DNA from: Jaminaea rosea
Taxonomy: Eukaryota; Basidiomycota; Exobasidiomycetes; Microstromatales
Assembly: GCF_003144245.1 (NCBI RefSeq)
Contig: NW_020289976.1
Location: 1,054,001-1,118,000 of the forward strand
DNA length: 64,000 nt
Reading direction: 5' to 3'
The position numbers and the translations under genes are program-made. Below, piece by piece: positions 38,597 to 49,576 of this stretch. The notes beneath the pieces were generated by a model. The model was not told the origin of the DNA. It searched no databases and worked only from the letters and a program-made list of their open reading frames with translations. How positions within the stretch are numbered: the first letter of the stretch is position 1; each line of letters begins with the position of its first letter.

Positions 38597-39749
38597 GCTG
38601 GGAGGCAGCCTGGCTGTACTGCGCAAAAACGAGGTTGACGGGCCAGCACTTGCTGCTCAGGCAGTCGTGTGAGGGGCGACGCCCTGTGATACGCTTTCCA
38701 TGCCTTGGCTGCGCACCGCACTGCACGAGAGCTCTGAACGGAGTATTTCGCCTCAAGCGAGGCGGTGGTGAAGAAGTAGTCAGATGGGGGTGCTACAGGG
38801 GTGAAAGGGCTTTCGAGGATGGGGTCGAGGGAGTCGATAGGTCGGTGGATGTACAGGATGAGACTGGGTAGGAGAGGAATTGGAAGCGAAAATAGTAAGT
38901 CAAGATTCGTCGACGCAGCATCAGCCTGAAGAAGGAGACGAGCTCGGCGACGACGCCGTTTGTGCTGGAGCACAGCGGCCTTGCGACGCCCACGCAGCGA
39001 CCCGCTTCACAAATGAACGACATCCTCCTATTGAGATTCTTCTGAGTCAAAGGCCGCCGATGGGCGGATGCAAGCGTGGCTTTGCTTGCAAACCTCTGTT
39101 TCCTAGCCAGGTCGAGCACGATGAGCAGGGTGACACAAAGAGTGCTTTGCACCCGCGGGCGGTCTGACGGACGATCCGAACGTCGTGATTGGCCTGCCCT
39201 GGCGGAGGTGATGCGGACGATGATGCGGATGTGATGGCGCCCGCAGGGCAGATGATCCCCTGATCTCCGGCGCCGTCGGGCCCTACGGCGGATGCACCAT
39301 TGGTGCCTTAGTATCGATTGCTCGAGTCATTGCTCCGAAGGCAGCTCTTCTTTGTCTGAAATCGTGGGCTACCAAGCGGCACAAGCTGGCCGCCCAAGCT
39401 CAGCACGAGTTTGGCCTATACCATCCTGCTCAGAGCCTCAGGCCTGTTGGCAAGCCCAGCGCGAATACGTTGCCCTCTTCATTGAATAGGAGCATCACTC
39501 ATCCCTGCCAGGCTTGATCCTCTTATCTTGTTGCTGTTGGTCGATTTGTTGAGCGATGGCACCGGATTCCCTCAGGCCCATCTCGCAACGGCCCCGGGTC
39601 GCGTGGCGCGTCCGAGTTGGTCTCGGCTCAACAGAGCTTGTGTTGGACGAGGGTCCACGCAGAGCCAAGGCCGCTCATTTCACACTTTGCTTTCTTCCTC
39701 ATCAATCTTCCCTTCTCGACATCCTCATCATCTCCCCAATCGGACGACC
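38597..39749. other. Divergent intergenic region between the CCCH gene and CDC20
   Basis: About 1.15 kb. It should contain both promoters and leaders. I see no supported exon, RNA gene or repeat. Confidence 0.5.
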
Positions 39750-41519
39750 ATGAATCCGGTCACACCAACTCGTAGCAGACCTCTCAACAAACACCTCGCT
39801 GCCGCTGGCGGAGCGGGTGCAAGCATCGCTCAAGACTCGCCGCTGGGTGACATGTCCAATGCGAGTGGAGCGGGTGGGAATGCGAGGTTTCTCAACGAGA
39901 AGAGTGGCCGACTAAAGTTGAGCAAGAAGGAAGGACTACAGAGCCTGCCCGTAGCTGGCACGTCAGATATCTCGATCACGCGGGACTGGGAAGGACCAGA
40001 AGGCGGCAAGGCGGCTTCCACTCGCTCCTCAAAGCCAAGTGGGCTTGGTCCGCGAGCAGATCGCTTCATCACGACCAGTCGCACAGGTGGCCCCTCTGGT
40101 CCTCCTCTTCTCGACGAGGGCGGGGGTGATACCCTCTCCTCAGCCTCGGCAGGGAACAGCTGCTCCTCTTCAGGCGATGAGTCGTCTCAAATCGCCGCAA
40201 ACATCGCCGCAGCACAGATGGCGCCCAACGAGGTGGCCGGCAATACAGACTCGCTCGAGTCGGCGTGCAACGTCGATATGAACCAACGCATCCTCTCTTA
40301 CAGTGCCGCTCCACCAAACTCGGCCAATCCGGACATCAGATCGCGCTACGCTGCCGCACGACCGAAGACGGTGCCCTCTTCCTTGCTCAGCGGAGGGAGG
40401 AGGAAGATCCCCACCGAGGCGGAGAAGGTATTGGATGCACCGGGGATGATCAATGACTTCTACTACCATCTGATCGACTGGAGCTCAACAAACCTGGTTG
40501 CGGTAGCTTTGCAGAGCGTAGTGCATGTATGGAATGGTGACACCGGGGAGGTGGATACGCTGTGCGACCTGGAAGTAGAGCCAGAGCGCGTCGGGGGTGG
40601 AGGGATGGTCACGAGCGTCAGGTGGGACTGCGATGGGGCGTATCTCTCTATCGGCACAGATCGAGGATACGTCCAGCTCTGGGACGTCGCTTCTGCACAA
40701 AGGGTGCGCACACTCAAGCCCTCCGCAGATGGAGGAGCGGACAACGCCTCCGTCAATATCTCGGCTTGGGCGCCAGACGGGACCTTCTCCTGCGGCTATT
40801 CCTCTGGCCTGATCCGCGAGCACGACGTTCGTGAGCGCGACTCTGTTCTGCGTGACCTTCCCGGCGCGCACGTAGGGCACGTCTCCGGCCTCGAGTGGCG
40901 AGCAGACTCTGCGCTCCTCGCAAGTGGTGGAAATGATAATGTGGTCAAGGTCTGGGATCGACGCACCAATGTGGCGAAGATGCGTAAGGAGAATCACCAG
41001 GCATCAGTCAAGGCTATCGCGTGGTGTCCTTGGAATTCAAGCGTCTTGGCCACCGGAGGAGGTACAGCAGATCGCGCCATCCACTTCTGGAACGTCACCT
41101 CTGGTACGCGCACGCATAGCATCCAGACCGACTCCCAGATCACGGGGCTGCACTGGAGCACGCACTACAGGGAGATAGTCAGCACGCACGGCAATCACCT
41201 CACAGATCAGGGCGCAGGTGGCGCCATCAATCTATGGTCGCACCCGGCTTGCAGTCGAATTGCGGAGATCAAGAACGCCCACGATGGCCGTATTCTGCAC
41301 ACTGCACTCAGTCCTGACGGACAGATTCTGGCGACGGTGGGCACGGATGAGAACTTGAAGTTCTGGAGGGTGTTTGGTGGGAAGGAGGAGGGAAGTGGCG
41401 GCAAGGGGGGAGCAGGAGCAGGCGCAGGGGCTTCGTCGACTGGAAGTGGGAAAGCGGGTGGTTCTGGTGGTGCGGCTAGTGGGCGCGGCGCAGGAGGAGC
41501 GGGGAGGATGCTGCGCTGA
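39750..41519 (+). CDS. CDC20: APC/C activator CDC20 (Slp1/Fizzy)
   Basis: A single-exon protein of 589 residues from the ATG at 39750 (ACCATGAATCC). The N-terminal ~230 residues are disordered and carry a C-box-like DRFITT (canonical DRYIP/DRFIP), a segment NQRILSYSAAPP equivalent to the QRVL block of Slp1, and KVLDAPGMINDFYYHLIDWS leading into the beta-propeller. Seven WD40 blades (~240-545) include SVVHVWNGDTGEV, WRADSALLASGGNDNVVKVW, WCPWNSSVLATGGGTADRAI and LSPDGQILATVGTDENLKFW, closest to S. pombe Slp1 rather than Cdh1. Cdc20 brings securin and cyclin B to the anaphase-promoting complex and is the target of the Mad2 checkpoint. The tail is Gly/Ala/Ser-rich and ends in Leu-Arg instead of the usual Ile-Arg. 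The C-box lacks its Pro. Both are mild departures worth noting. Confidence 0.93.
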   Translation: MNPVTPTRSRPLNKHLAAAGGAGASIAQDSPLGDMSNASGAGGNARFLNEKSGRLKLSKKEGLQSLPVAGTSDISITRDWEGPEGGKAASTRSSKPSGLGPRADRFITTSRTGGPSGPPLLDEGGGDTLSSASAGNSCSSSGDESSQIAANIAAAQMAPNEVAGNTDSLESACNVDMNQRILSYSAAPPNSANPDIRSRYAAARPKTVPSSLLSGGRRKIPTEAEKVLDAPGMINDFYYHLIDWSSTNLVAVALQSVVHVWNGDTGEVDTLCDLEVEPERVGGGGMVTSVRWDCDGAYLSIGTDRGYVQLWDVASAQRVRTLKPSADGGADNASVNISAWAPDGTFSCGYSSGLIREHDVRERDSVLRDLPGAHVGHVSGLEWRADSALLASGGNDNVVKVWDRRTNVAKMRKENHQASVKAIAWCPWNSSVLATGGGTADRAIHFWNVTSGTRTHSIQTDSQITGLHWSTHYREIVSTHGNHLTDQGAGGAINLWSHPACSRIAEIKNAHDGRILHTALSPDGQILATVGTDENLKFWRVFGGKEEGSGGKGGAGAGAGASSTGSGKAGGSGGAASGRGAGGAGRMLR

Positions 41520-41923
41520 TTGAGCGGCCATGACGTCCTTGCTTGACTCAGTCAGCACCCGTCGTACACGATCAGCGGTGCGGCCTTACTCTTCTCGGCA
41601 TCTATCACGACTCCCTCATCATTCATACCCCTCGCGACTCCGCGGGCCATTCTTCACAACGCCCATCCTGGCTCTCGTGGCCTCACATCGCTTCCGCTTT
41701 CATCATCCTTTGCTCCGTCCTCGCTCGCTTTGCTGCTACAATTGAAGCTATTTTCATTACCATGCACGCGATCGTCTTCGTCTTCGTCGTTCAATGTATG
41801 TGGTGGGTGAGCCAGCCTCTGGCGTGCGAGGCTGAAGGTAGAAGTGGCGTCGTGACGGGCAGGTAGCCGAAGCTGAGATGATGGAGGAGGCTAGTGTGGT
41901 GGTTGCTCAGCCGGGTCGAGAGA
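41520..41923. other. Intergenic region, convergent 3' ends of CDC20 and CDK5
   Basis: About 400 bp holding both 3' ends. Nothing else is evident. Confidence 0.5.
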
Positions 41924-43263
41924 TCATGACATGTAGTGTTGCTGGTGGTGCGCATGTTGCTGCTGCGCCATTGCGGCGGCCTGTGATGGAGGGGAACGAG
42001 ATCAGCTGGTTAGTTTGAGACTTTACGACGCGACTCATTGCCATCACCCTTGCTCACCTGCTGTTGAGCCTGAGCGACAGCTTGCGCCTGAGCCTGTGCC
42101 TGTGCCTGTGCCTGAGCCTGCGCTTGAGCTTGAGCTGCTCTCTGTTGTGCTTGAGCCTGCTGCTGCTGTGAGTTCCACGCCGCAGCCGCCGCAGCAGAGG
42201 AAGTTGATGAGGGCGCTGACCCCGATCCATTCTGCTGCTGTTGATGCTGATTGCTACCTCCCTGCGATGACGCTGTCTGCTGTCCTGCCGAGCCCTGAAC
42301 AGCAGCCGACGTAGTGAAGTACGGATGTCTGAGGGCATCTTCTGCCGAGATGCGCTGCGTCGGGTCGAACTTGAGCAACTTCTCCAACAGGTCAATAGCC
42401 AACGGATGAGCCTTTGGGTAGAGCTGTTGAAATGGGACCTTGGGCATGCGAGGGAAGGGTCGAATCTGGATTTCGGGCGAGTCGTTGACGAGACGCTTGA
42501 TCGTCTGTTCGTCGGGTGTGCCCAAGATGCGCAGAATCTGATTCAGCTGATCATTGTTGTCTCTTCCTCGAAACAGAGGGACACCGCTGATCATCTCAGC
42601 CATGATGCAGCCGGCGGACCAGACGTCGATACTGGTTGAGTAGGTGCGGCTCCCCAGAAGTACATCGGGAGCGCGATACCATAGTGTGACGACTTCGTTT
42701 GAGAAGGTGTTGACGGGGATACCGAATGCTCGTGCGAGACCGAAGTCGGCCAGCTTGAGCTCACCCTTCTTGTTGATGAGAAGATTCTGCGGCTTGAGGT
42801 CGCGGTGGAGGACGCGATTCTCGTGGCAGAAAGCTGTACCCTTGAGCAGCTGAAACATGAAGCTGCGCACAGTCGCCGCATCGAGTGCTCCTCGGTCGCC
42901 GTGAATGTCCATGAACTTCTTGAGATCTTGCTCCATGAACTCGAAGACGAGCATGAGCTTCGACTCTGTGTGAATGACATCGTGCAGGCGGACGATGTTG
43001 GTGTGACGAAGCTCCTTCATGAGGGAGATTTCTCGAATTGCCGTTGAAGGAGTTCCCTCCTCTGCATCGAGGTGAATCTCCTTGAGGGCTACGATGTCGT
43101 TGGAGACACGCGACCGCCCTTTGTAGACGGTCGCATATGTGCCCTCCCCCAGCTTCTCGAGCTCTAGCGGTGTGGAGACAGGGGTTGATGGAGGAAGCGT
43201 GAGTGGTCAGAGCAGCGTATACGCGGATTGTCGCTGCTTTCCTCACTCACGAATGTAGTTCAT
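41924..43263 (-). CDS. CDK5: PHO85/CDK5-type cyclin-dependent kinase with Gln/Ala-rich tail
   Basis: Three exons: 43263..43251 (13 nt), 43163..42058 and 41980..41924, with introns of 87 and 77 nt, all in frame. The product is 391 residues beginning [20 protein letters not shown]. Kinase landmarks: the Gly loop [16 protein letters not shown] (Lys), the PSTAIRE helix typical of Pho85/CDK5, [20 protein letters not shown], the T-loop without an obligate CAK Thr ([14 protein letters not shown]), and the C-lobe [18 protein letters not shown]. In fungi this kinase works with Pcl-type cyclins in phosphate and glycogen control, polarity and morphogenesis; in U. maydis Cdk5 is needed for polarised growth. 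About 100 residues after the kinase domain are Gln/Ala-rich, with an (AQ)n run, and end [18 protein letters not shown]. Skipping the last splice would instead give [15 protein letters not shown]. Confidence 0.94.
42065..42135 (-). repeat. Hexanucleotide repeat encoding an (Ala-Gln)n tract
   Basis: On the plus strand, imperfect tandem GCCTGT/GCCTGA hexamers; on the coding strand they read as alternating Gln and Ala in the CDK tail. Such arrays vary in length by slippage. Confidence 0.8.
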
Positions 43264-43755
43264 GGTCGTGATGGCGATGTGCAGCAACACGAGGAGCTCT
43301 TGGGAAGCCAAGGAACCAACACGAGATGCGTGCGTGCGTTCGTGCGTGCGTGCGTCCTGTTCATCAGCCTCCGCCCTTGACTTGCTGCCACGGGCCAGTC
43401 TCAGTCTCAAGCCAGAGTCGGACTGAGAGGTGAGCGAGCGAGTGGCCCACTCCGCGCAGAGAGTGAGACGGGGAGAGAGACGACAGACTGAGACCCAGAC
43501 AGAGGGCAACGACAGAGAGCATATCAACGTCAGACGACTCGACGTCGACCAAATCACCACCACACCATCACCTCCAGCATCCCTCGTGAACCCCATCGCA
43601 TCGGCATTGCATCCTCTCATAGATACCACAGTGTACATCAACCAGCCCCTTGACGGCATTTGCGTACAACACAGCGCCCTCCCTCGTCTCTCATCACCTC
43701 TCAACTGCTTCCCTTGCCCTCATTCTTTCTCACCTCGCCTCCGCCGCCTGCCATC
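43264..43755. other. Divergent promoter of CDK5 and MTR10, with a GTGC microsatellite
   Basis: About 490 bp between divergent ATGs. It contains imperfect (GTGC)n at 43328-43356 close to the CDK start codon, then a CT-rich leader before MTR10. No extra gene is seen. Confidence 0.55.
43328..43356 (+). repeat. Imperfect (GTGC)n microsatellite
   Basis: GCGTGCGTGCG, then TTCGTGCGTGCGTGCGTCC, in the presumed CDK5 5' UTR. Confidence 0.75.
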
Positions 43756-46700
43756 ATGGCAGATTCGGCTTCACCGCAGTCTGCCGCTGCCCTTCAGGCA
43801 GTGATGCAGGCGCTCGAGTCTTTGTACAAGAACCCGGATAAGCAGGCAAAGGACGAGGCAAATGCGTGGCTGCAAGACTTTCAAAAGACTCCAGAGGCAT
43901 GGCAGACAGCCAATTCGTTGCTTCTCGCGCAAGATCTTCCTCTTGAGCCGCGCTTGTTTGCTGCGCAGACGTTTAGGACAAAGGTGGGTGCGCTAGTAAT
44001 GGCGAGGAAAGGATCATTAGAGCTCTACGACTAATGCTGGCCGCTCTTGCAGACAACATTCGACCTCGACCAGGTGCCCGCCGAATCACGGCAGTCCCTC
44101 CGCGATACCCTTCTTACAGCCCTTGCAGCCTACTCGTCCGGCCCTCGTGTCGTGCAGACACAGCTATGCCTCACTTTGGCGGGCTTAGCTATCCAGATGA
44201 CGGAGGAAGAGTGGCCAGAGGTAGTAAAGGGCATGACGGCGAGATTCGGCAGCGACCCGGCGAGCGTGGGGGTCTTGCTCGAATTCTTGACGGTTCTACC
44301 AGAGGAGGTGACGACAAACTCAAGGATACCAGTGGAGAACGAGCATTTCAATGCGAGGATCAAGACGCTGCTGACAAGTCAGGCTGATGAGATTATGAGG
44401 CTGTTGACGATGTACATTCAAGCGCCTGGTGAGTGGGAGCGGTCATGAAGATCCTCGAGTAATGCTGACCAGCTTCACACTCGGTCGTCCGTAGGCATCA
44501 CACCGCAGATTCAATCCTCCATCTTCCAATGCTTACGTAGCTGGCTCAAGACGGGCGAGATTACAGCTCAGCAGATTGCGGAGACTCCCCTCTTCCAGTT
44601 TTCCTTCGACGCTCTGCGCTCAGACGACCTCTTCGACGTAGCAGTCGACGTCGTCTGCGACCTCATTCATGAGACGCAGGAGCTCCAGGAGAACCAAGCA
44701 GTCATCGGACAGATCGTGCAGAGGTTGCTGCCGATGAGACAGGAGCTGGCGCAGGCGGGCGACGATGAGGACAAAGTGAGAGGGATCTGCCGCATGTTTG
44801 CGCAGGCGGGAGAGACGTACCACACGCTTCTGCATCGACATCAAGACGACTTTTTCCCCATCGTCGAAGTACTCATCGAGTGCGCAACATACCACGAGCT
44901 GGAGATCGTGCAGATCACTTTCCGTTTCTGGTACTTGCTCGCTGCCGGGCTGGGAAAGCGCAAGGAGGATCCGAGCATTGCGCCATTCCTACAAGTCTAT
45001 GCTCGCCTCTTGGATATCATCATCGGGCATCTGCGCTTTCCCGACAATGAGAACGCTCAGACGGCAGCGGAGCGCGATGAGTTCCGCTCATTCAGGCACT
45101 ACATGGGCGACACGCTCAAGGATTGCTGCTACGTGCTGGGCTTCAAGGACTGTCTAGGTCGCTCGTTGCAAATGATCCAGGACATTGTCTCAACAGCTCA
45201 GTCGGCGGGACAAGAGCCAAGGTGGCAGGACGTAGAGGCTCCGCTTTTCTCGATGAGGGCAATGGGCACCGAGGCGAGGCCAGATGGGCAGGATGAGGTA
45301 GTGGGCACGATTATTGATATCATCCCGAATCTCCCGGCGCATCCTCGCATGCGTTACGCCGGACTGCTCGTCATCTCACGATATACTGAGTGGGTCGACG
45401 TCCACCCGGACAGGATACCAGCGCTGCTCAGCTACATCAGTGCGGGGCTAGAGAGCGAGGGCGACGTGGCGGCAGCAGCGGGGCAAGCGATGAGCTACCT
45501 ATGCCAGGACTGCAGACGACATCTCGTCCCGTACTTGCCGCAACTCTACGCCTTCCTCGGGTCGGTAGGAGACCGCCTTGAGCCGGATGACCTCATCACC
45601 ATGGGCGAGGGCATCGGCCACATAGTCTCGACGATGCCTTCCCAAGAAGCTACAGCAGCCATGATGCAATTCTCCACACCCTGCCTAGAGCTCATTGCGC
45701 AAGTTGCCAATTTGGGGGAAGCCAGCCGCCAGGACTTGAAGAAGGCCAACATTCGTATTGATATGCTGGAACGCTTCTTGCTCATCATCGGCGACCGATT
45801 CGTGGGCACATTCGACGAGGCAGCCTGCAGCAAGACGGTGGGGGATGCATACCAGATCATTGATGGGCTTCTGGCGAAACATGGCAGCGCGTATTGGATT
45901 CATCAGTCGAGCGTCAATCTCTTCAGAAGGGCAACCATCTTCTTTGGCCCGCTGGTACTGCCCGTGCTCCCATCGCTGCTCGAGAGAGTTTCGGACTTGT
46001 TCCAGGCCACGGGCTTCTCAGGGTACCTGTGGATCATAGGGCGGATGGTGGACGGTTTTGCGGGAACAGGCGATGACCGCTTCAAGGCGGCTGTACAGAG
46101 CGCGTACGAGAAGGCCAGCAGTAAGGTCCTGCAAGTTCTCGAGAACTCTATGCCGAGGGAGGTGCCCGATATCATTGTGAGTACTTCGCGGCCAGGACGT
46201 CGTATTGACGAGCATTATGCTGAGCAACTTCTCCGCCCGTGTGCAGGAGGACTACGTCGACGTCTCAACCTCGCTCATCTCAGAGCTCCCTTCAATCCTC
46301 GTCCTCACCCCGATCTTCCCCCACGCATTCCGCACGGCGGTGACGGCGCTTAGCCTCGTCCAGCCGGAGATCATCGTGCGAGCCCTCGAGTTCATCCGCA
46401 TTATCATCGGTCATGACTCTCTGGCTTCAACGCCCACACCCTCACAACCTGGCACGCCACTGACCCTCGGCGTAGGGCAGAACGGCAACAGACCACACGG
46501 CGACGCCGAGGTAGCCGCGTACGCCACTGCGATTCGCCGCGTCATCTCGGACCAAGGCTTCCCGCTCGTGACTGCCCTGGTCGAGGGACTGGTTACCACC
46601 TTCCCTCCGGACCAGATCCAGCTCGTCGTTACGCTCTTCCGCGTGCTGGTCAGTGGCTTCCCGCGGGAATGCCTAGCATGGATCGGTCCCGCCGTGGAGG

Positions 46701-46882
46701 CTCTACCGAATAATGCTGTAGGCCATGCAGCGAAAGTGAGGTTCGTAGAAGCCTTCAGCGCTGCTGTTCAAGAGGGCAATTTGCAAATGGTTAAGCGGGC
46801 AATCACGGAGGATTTGTACAGGGCGAGTATCAAGAGTAGGGAGAGGAGTAGGGTCGATAATCGTGGAGAGGTGGATCGTTGA
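43756..46882 (+). CDS. MTR10: Importin-beta family nuclear import receptor MTR10 (transportin-SR/TNPO3)
   Basis: Four exons: 43756..43983, 44053..44428, 44495..46176 and 46247..46882, with introns of 69, 66 and 70 nt. Frame is kept and the product is 973 residues, close to yeast Mtr10 (972). The N-terminus AVMQALESLYKNPDKQAKDE and WLQDFQKTPEAWQTANSLLL is the first HEAT repeat of this family, followed by LFAAQTFRTK and HEAT repeats throughout. Later blocks such as RFWYLLAAGLGK and KDCCYVLGFKDCL match TNPO3/Mtr10. The receptor carries SR-type and Npl3-like RNA-binding proteins into the nucleus in a Ran-dependent way and also affects tRNA traffic. The initiator ATG (CATCATGGCAG) lies after a CT-rich leader. 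All donors are GTGGGT or GTGAGT and all acceptors are pyrimidine-preceded AG. No domain appears missing. Confidence 0.94.
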
Positions 46883-47868
46883 GCTTTGTAGGGTGAGCGG
46901 TGAAGTGGATGTGCTAATGGGAAGGGATGAGGACGGGCTCACGGCAGGCAGGCAGGCAGCAGGCGTCACATGTGTAACCGGGAGATAGAGATGGTTGGAG
47001 GCGGCGCGTCTATTCGCAATCCATTCGTTGCCGCAAGACCATCGTGTTCTTCGTGCGCTCATCGTCATCGACTTGTGAGCTGATCGCAATCGGGCTTTTG
47101 ACTTTGATCGCCGCACCTGCCCTCGGGTCGGAAGGCCGCGGCACCAGGCGGCGGTGGATTGCGAGCGGGACGAGGAGCGCAAGTGGGCAAGGCGTGGCTT
47201 AGCGTAGATTTCTGACGTGGCTCATCCATCGACACCACCATCAGTAGTCCGTCGCTCACTCTCCGTTGCGCTTGGCAGCGGGGATGAAAGAGGCAGGTCC
47301 AGATTCCAACGATATGATGACGACGATGGCTTGACGAGCTTGAAAGCCGGTCTGCAAGAAGGTGCAAGCTGCTGCGAGAGTGCACTCAGTATTCTCCGGC
47401 CTGCCTGGCTTTCCCCTTGTGCGCGACCTGCATTGCAGCGACACCAAGCCAGAAGGCTCGGCGTTGCAAGTCGTCTACGATGATCGATGATCAGACGCCG
47501 GGGTTCCTGACAAGCATCTCAGGTCTGACTCAACTCGTATCGGACGAGACTGATCAACAAAAAGGTGAAACAAGTTGCGGGACCCATCTTCGCTTCCCTT
47601 TGTCTCGCCTGTCTCGCCCTGCCGCAGACCCCTTGCTTCTCTCTCCCCGCTTCTCTCCTTGTTCGTCAAGCGAAGTCACTGGCTGGCTGGCTAGATGTCA
47701 AGTACCCACGCTCGTTCCTTTTCATTCGCTTTCTCATCCTCGATCTTCACTCTCTCATCCATCCTATCCCCGCGAGCTGGTCTCGCAGCATCCCTTTCGG
47801 TCTCACTGAATAGTCTTGACGACATTCTTCCAGCAGGCACCGCCATCCAGCACGTCCACGTTTTCAAC
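46883..47868. other. Intergenic region upstream of the GH17 gene
   Basis: About 1 kb. It holds a short (GGCA)n run near 46945 and a strongly CT-rich tract (about 47590-47670), probably the GH17 promoter and leader. I see no additional gene. Confidence 0.5.
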
Positions 47869-49335
47869 ATGAAGTTTTCTCTGACCGCCGCAGCCTTGCC
47901 CCTCGCCTTGGCAACGACAATGCTTTCTCACGTTCAGGCTGGTCCTGCTCGTGACTCCCAGCACAAGCACAAGCCCCTTCGCGCAATTGGTATGGCTTTG
48001 AAGTCGTCCGAAGACTTGAGTGACGCGATCAGCGGCGCACCCTTCTTCGCCGCTCATCCTGCTCGTCACGACCACAAGATCAAAAGTGGCTCGAGGCGAA
48101 GGCGCAGACGTATTGACGACGCTGTTGTACCCGCCGTCGTAGACCGCCGCGACCCTGCGCCGACCAAGGTGAAACGCGTCTGTACTAGAAAGGCAACGAC
48201 GACAGCCTGGACCACGACGATGACGACACAAACCGTGACAACGGACCATCCCCATCCCTCCAAGGAGACGGACTCTCCCTCCTCTGTCCACAGCAATTCG
48301 CCAAAAGCTACAGGTGGCAGCGACGATAGCAACGACAGTGACAGTGATGAGGGTGGCAACAAGGGCAACTCGTCGTCGAGCTGCTTCCCCGCACTCGACT
48401 TCAAGATGCCAACCAACGTCCCCGATTCTGTGGACAACTGGTGGTGCTCGACGCAAGACGAGCAGGCCTGGCTCGGCTTCTCGTACGATGTGAGCTGGTG
48501 CCCTTCGTCCGCGCAACTTACCAAGTCCTTCAAGCGCATGCGTTCAGAGTACAATGCACGCTACGTCCGCATGTATGGTACTTGCGACAACGATGGCTTC
48601 ACCGATCAGCTGATCAATGCAGGCTGGGAGGCCGGTCTAGGGATCTACCCGCTGATCTGGTTCGGCTTCGACGGCGACAATAAGTGGCAGACCCGCCGCG
48701 ACAACATCATCAAGGCAATCAAGAGCAATTCCAAGGCTCCCTACGTTGTGCGCGGCGTCGTGGTCGGCAGTGAGCCCATGTTTGACTCGGTCATGTCACC
48801 CGACGATCTCGCTGCTCAGATCTACAATGTCAAGAACCAGCTCGCACCCTGGACAAACAAGGGTGACGACGGCATGCAGATCACGCTCAGTGAGATGCCT
48901 TACGGCTACCAGATCCGTAACAATGCCCCGCAGGTATTCAAGGCGCAAGACACCCTCATGGCCCACTCACTTCCCTTCTTCGACTGGACAGTCGGAGATG
49001 CCGGGTCGGACTCGACGGCAGGCAAAGTACAGAACGACCTCAACTACATGGTCAAGAACGGTTTGGGCAAGAAGATCATCATCTCTCAGACTGGGTGGCC
49101 CTCCAATGCCGATATTTGGAAGCCCAACAGCGCCAAAGCTGTTGCGTCGCTGCAGCAGGAGAAGGCCTACTTTGATATGCTCGACAACTTGGCTTGCTCG
49201 TGGATGGCAAAGAATGGACCGAAAGGTGGGATCGCGTGGTTCTCGCACATGTACGCTGATACGTTGTCTGGGTGGGGAGTGCTGGACACCAACTGGAAGG
49301 CAAAGTTTGACTTCAAGCCCAAGACGTCCTGCTGA
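47869..49335 (+). CDS. Secreted GH17-like beta-1,3-glucanase-fold protein
   Basis: A single-exon protein of 488 residues. MKFSLTAAALPLALATTMLS is a signal peptide, which decides for the ATG at 47869 over an in-frame ATG at 47695. A basic, probably proteolytically processed stretch (GSRRRRRRID, ~75-85) and a Ser/Asp-rich linker (~120-165) precede a glycoside hydrolase family 17 barrel (~185-488): FSYDVSWCPSS, RYVRMYGTCDNDGF, GLGIYPLIWFGFDGD, GVVVGSEPM with the acid/base Glu302, and IISQTGWPSN. Family members (Bgl2, Scw4/10/11) reshape cell-wall beta-1,3-glucan by retaining hydrolysis or transfer. In active enzymes the segment before TGWP is usually E (ETGWP, the nucleophile). Here residue 407 is Gln. 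The protein may therefore bind rather than cleave glucan, though its acid/base Glu is kept. Confidence 0.85.
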   Translation: MKFSLTAAALPLALATTMLSHVQAGPARDSQHKHKPLRAIGMALKSSEDLSDAISGAPFFAAHPARHDHKIKSGSRRRRRRIDDAVVPAVVDRRDPAPTKVKRVCTRKATTTAWTTTMTTQTVTTDHPHPSKETDSPSSVHSNSPKATGGSDDSNDSDSDEGGNKGNSSSSCFPALDFKMPTNVPDSVDNWWCSTQDEQAWLGFSYDVSWCPSSAQLTKSFKRMRSEYNARYVRMYGTCDNDGFTDQLINAGWEAGLGIYPLIWFGFDGDNKWQTRRDNIIKAIKSNSKAPYVVRGVVVGSEPMFDSVMSPDDLAAQIYNVKNQLAPWTNKGDDGMQITLSEMPYGYQIRNNAPQVFKAQDTLMAHSLPFFDWTVGDAGSDSTAGKVQNDLNYMVKNGLGKKIIISQTGWPSNADIWKPNSAKAVASLQQEKAYFDMLDNLACSWMAKNGPKGGIAWFSHMYADTLSGWGVLDTNWKAKFDFKPKTSC

Positions 49336-49576
49336 GCAGGGGCGACGAGGAATTTGATGATGTAGAGAAGAAGACTCGAGCCCTGGTGGCCGAGCGCACA
49401 ATGACCATTTAATGGGCAAGCGTTTACCTGTCCTCACCACATCTTGAATAGCTTCGTGTACGCGTACATCCTCCTATCTCGAGCGGAACATGCCTTTGGC
49501 AAAGGAGGACGTTGATGTCACGGGTATTGATACAGGATCACGGTGTACAGAGCAATATCAACAACCGAATTTGTCA

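Noticed and set aside
42065-43356. Short tandem repeats (hexamers and GTGC units), considered as a CRISPR-like array.
   Set aside because: There are no spacers and no direct-repeat/spacer periodicity. These are a coding (AQ)n repeat and a simple microsatellite in a eukaryote.
47695-47868. An upstream in-frame ATG giving the GH17 protein 58 more residues.
   Set aside because: The extension would bury the clear signal peptide that begins at 47869.
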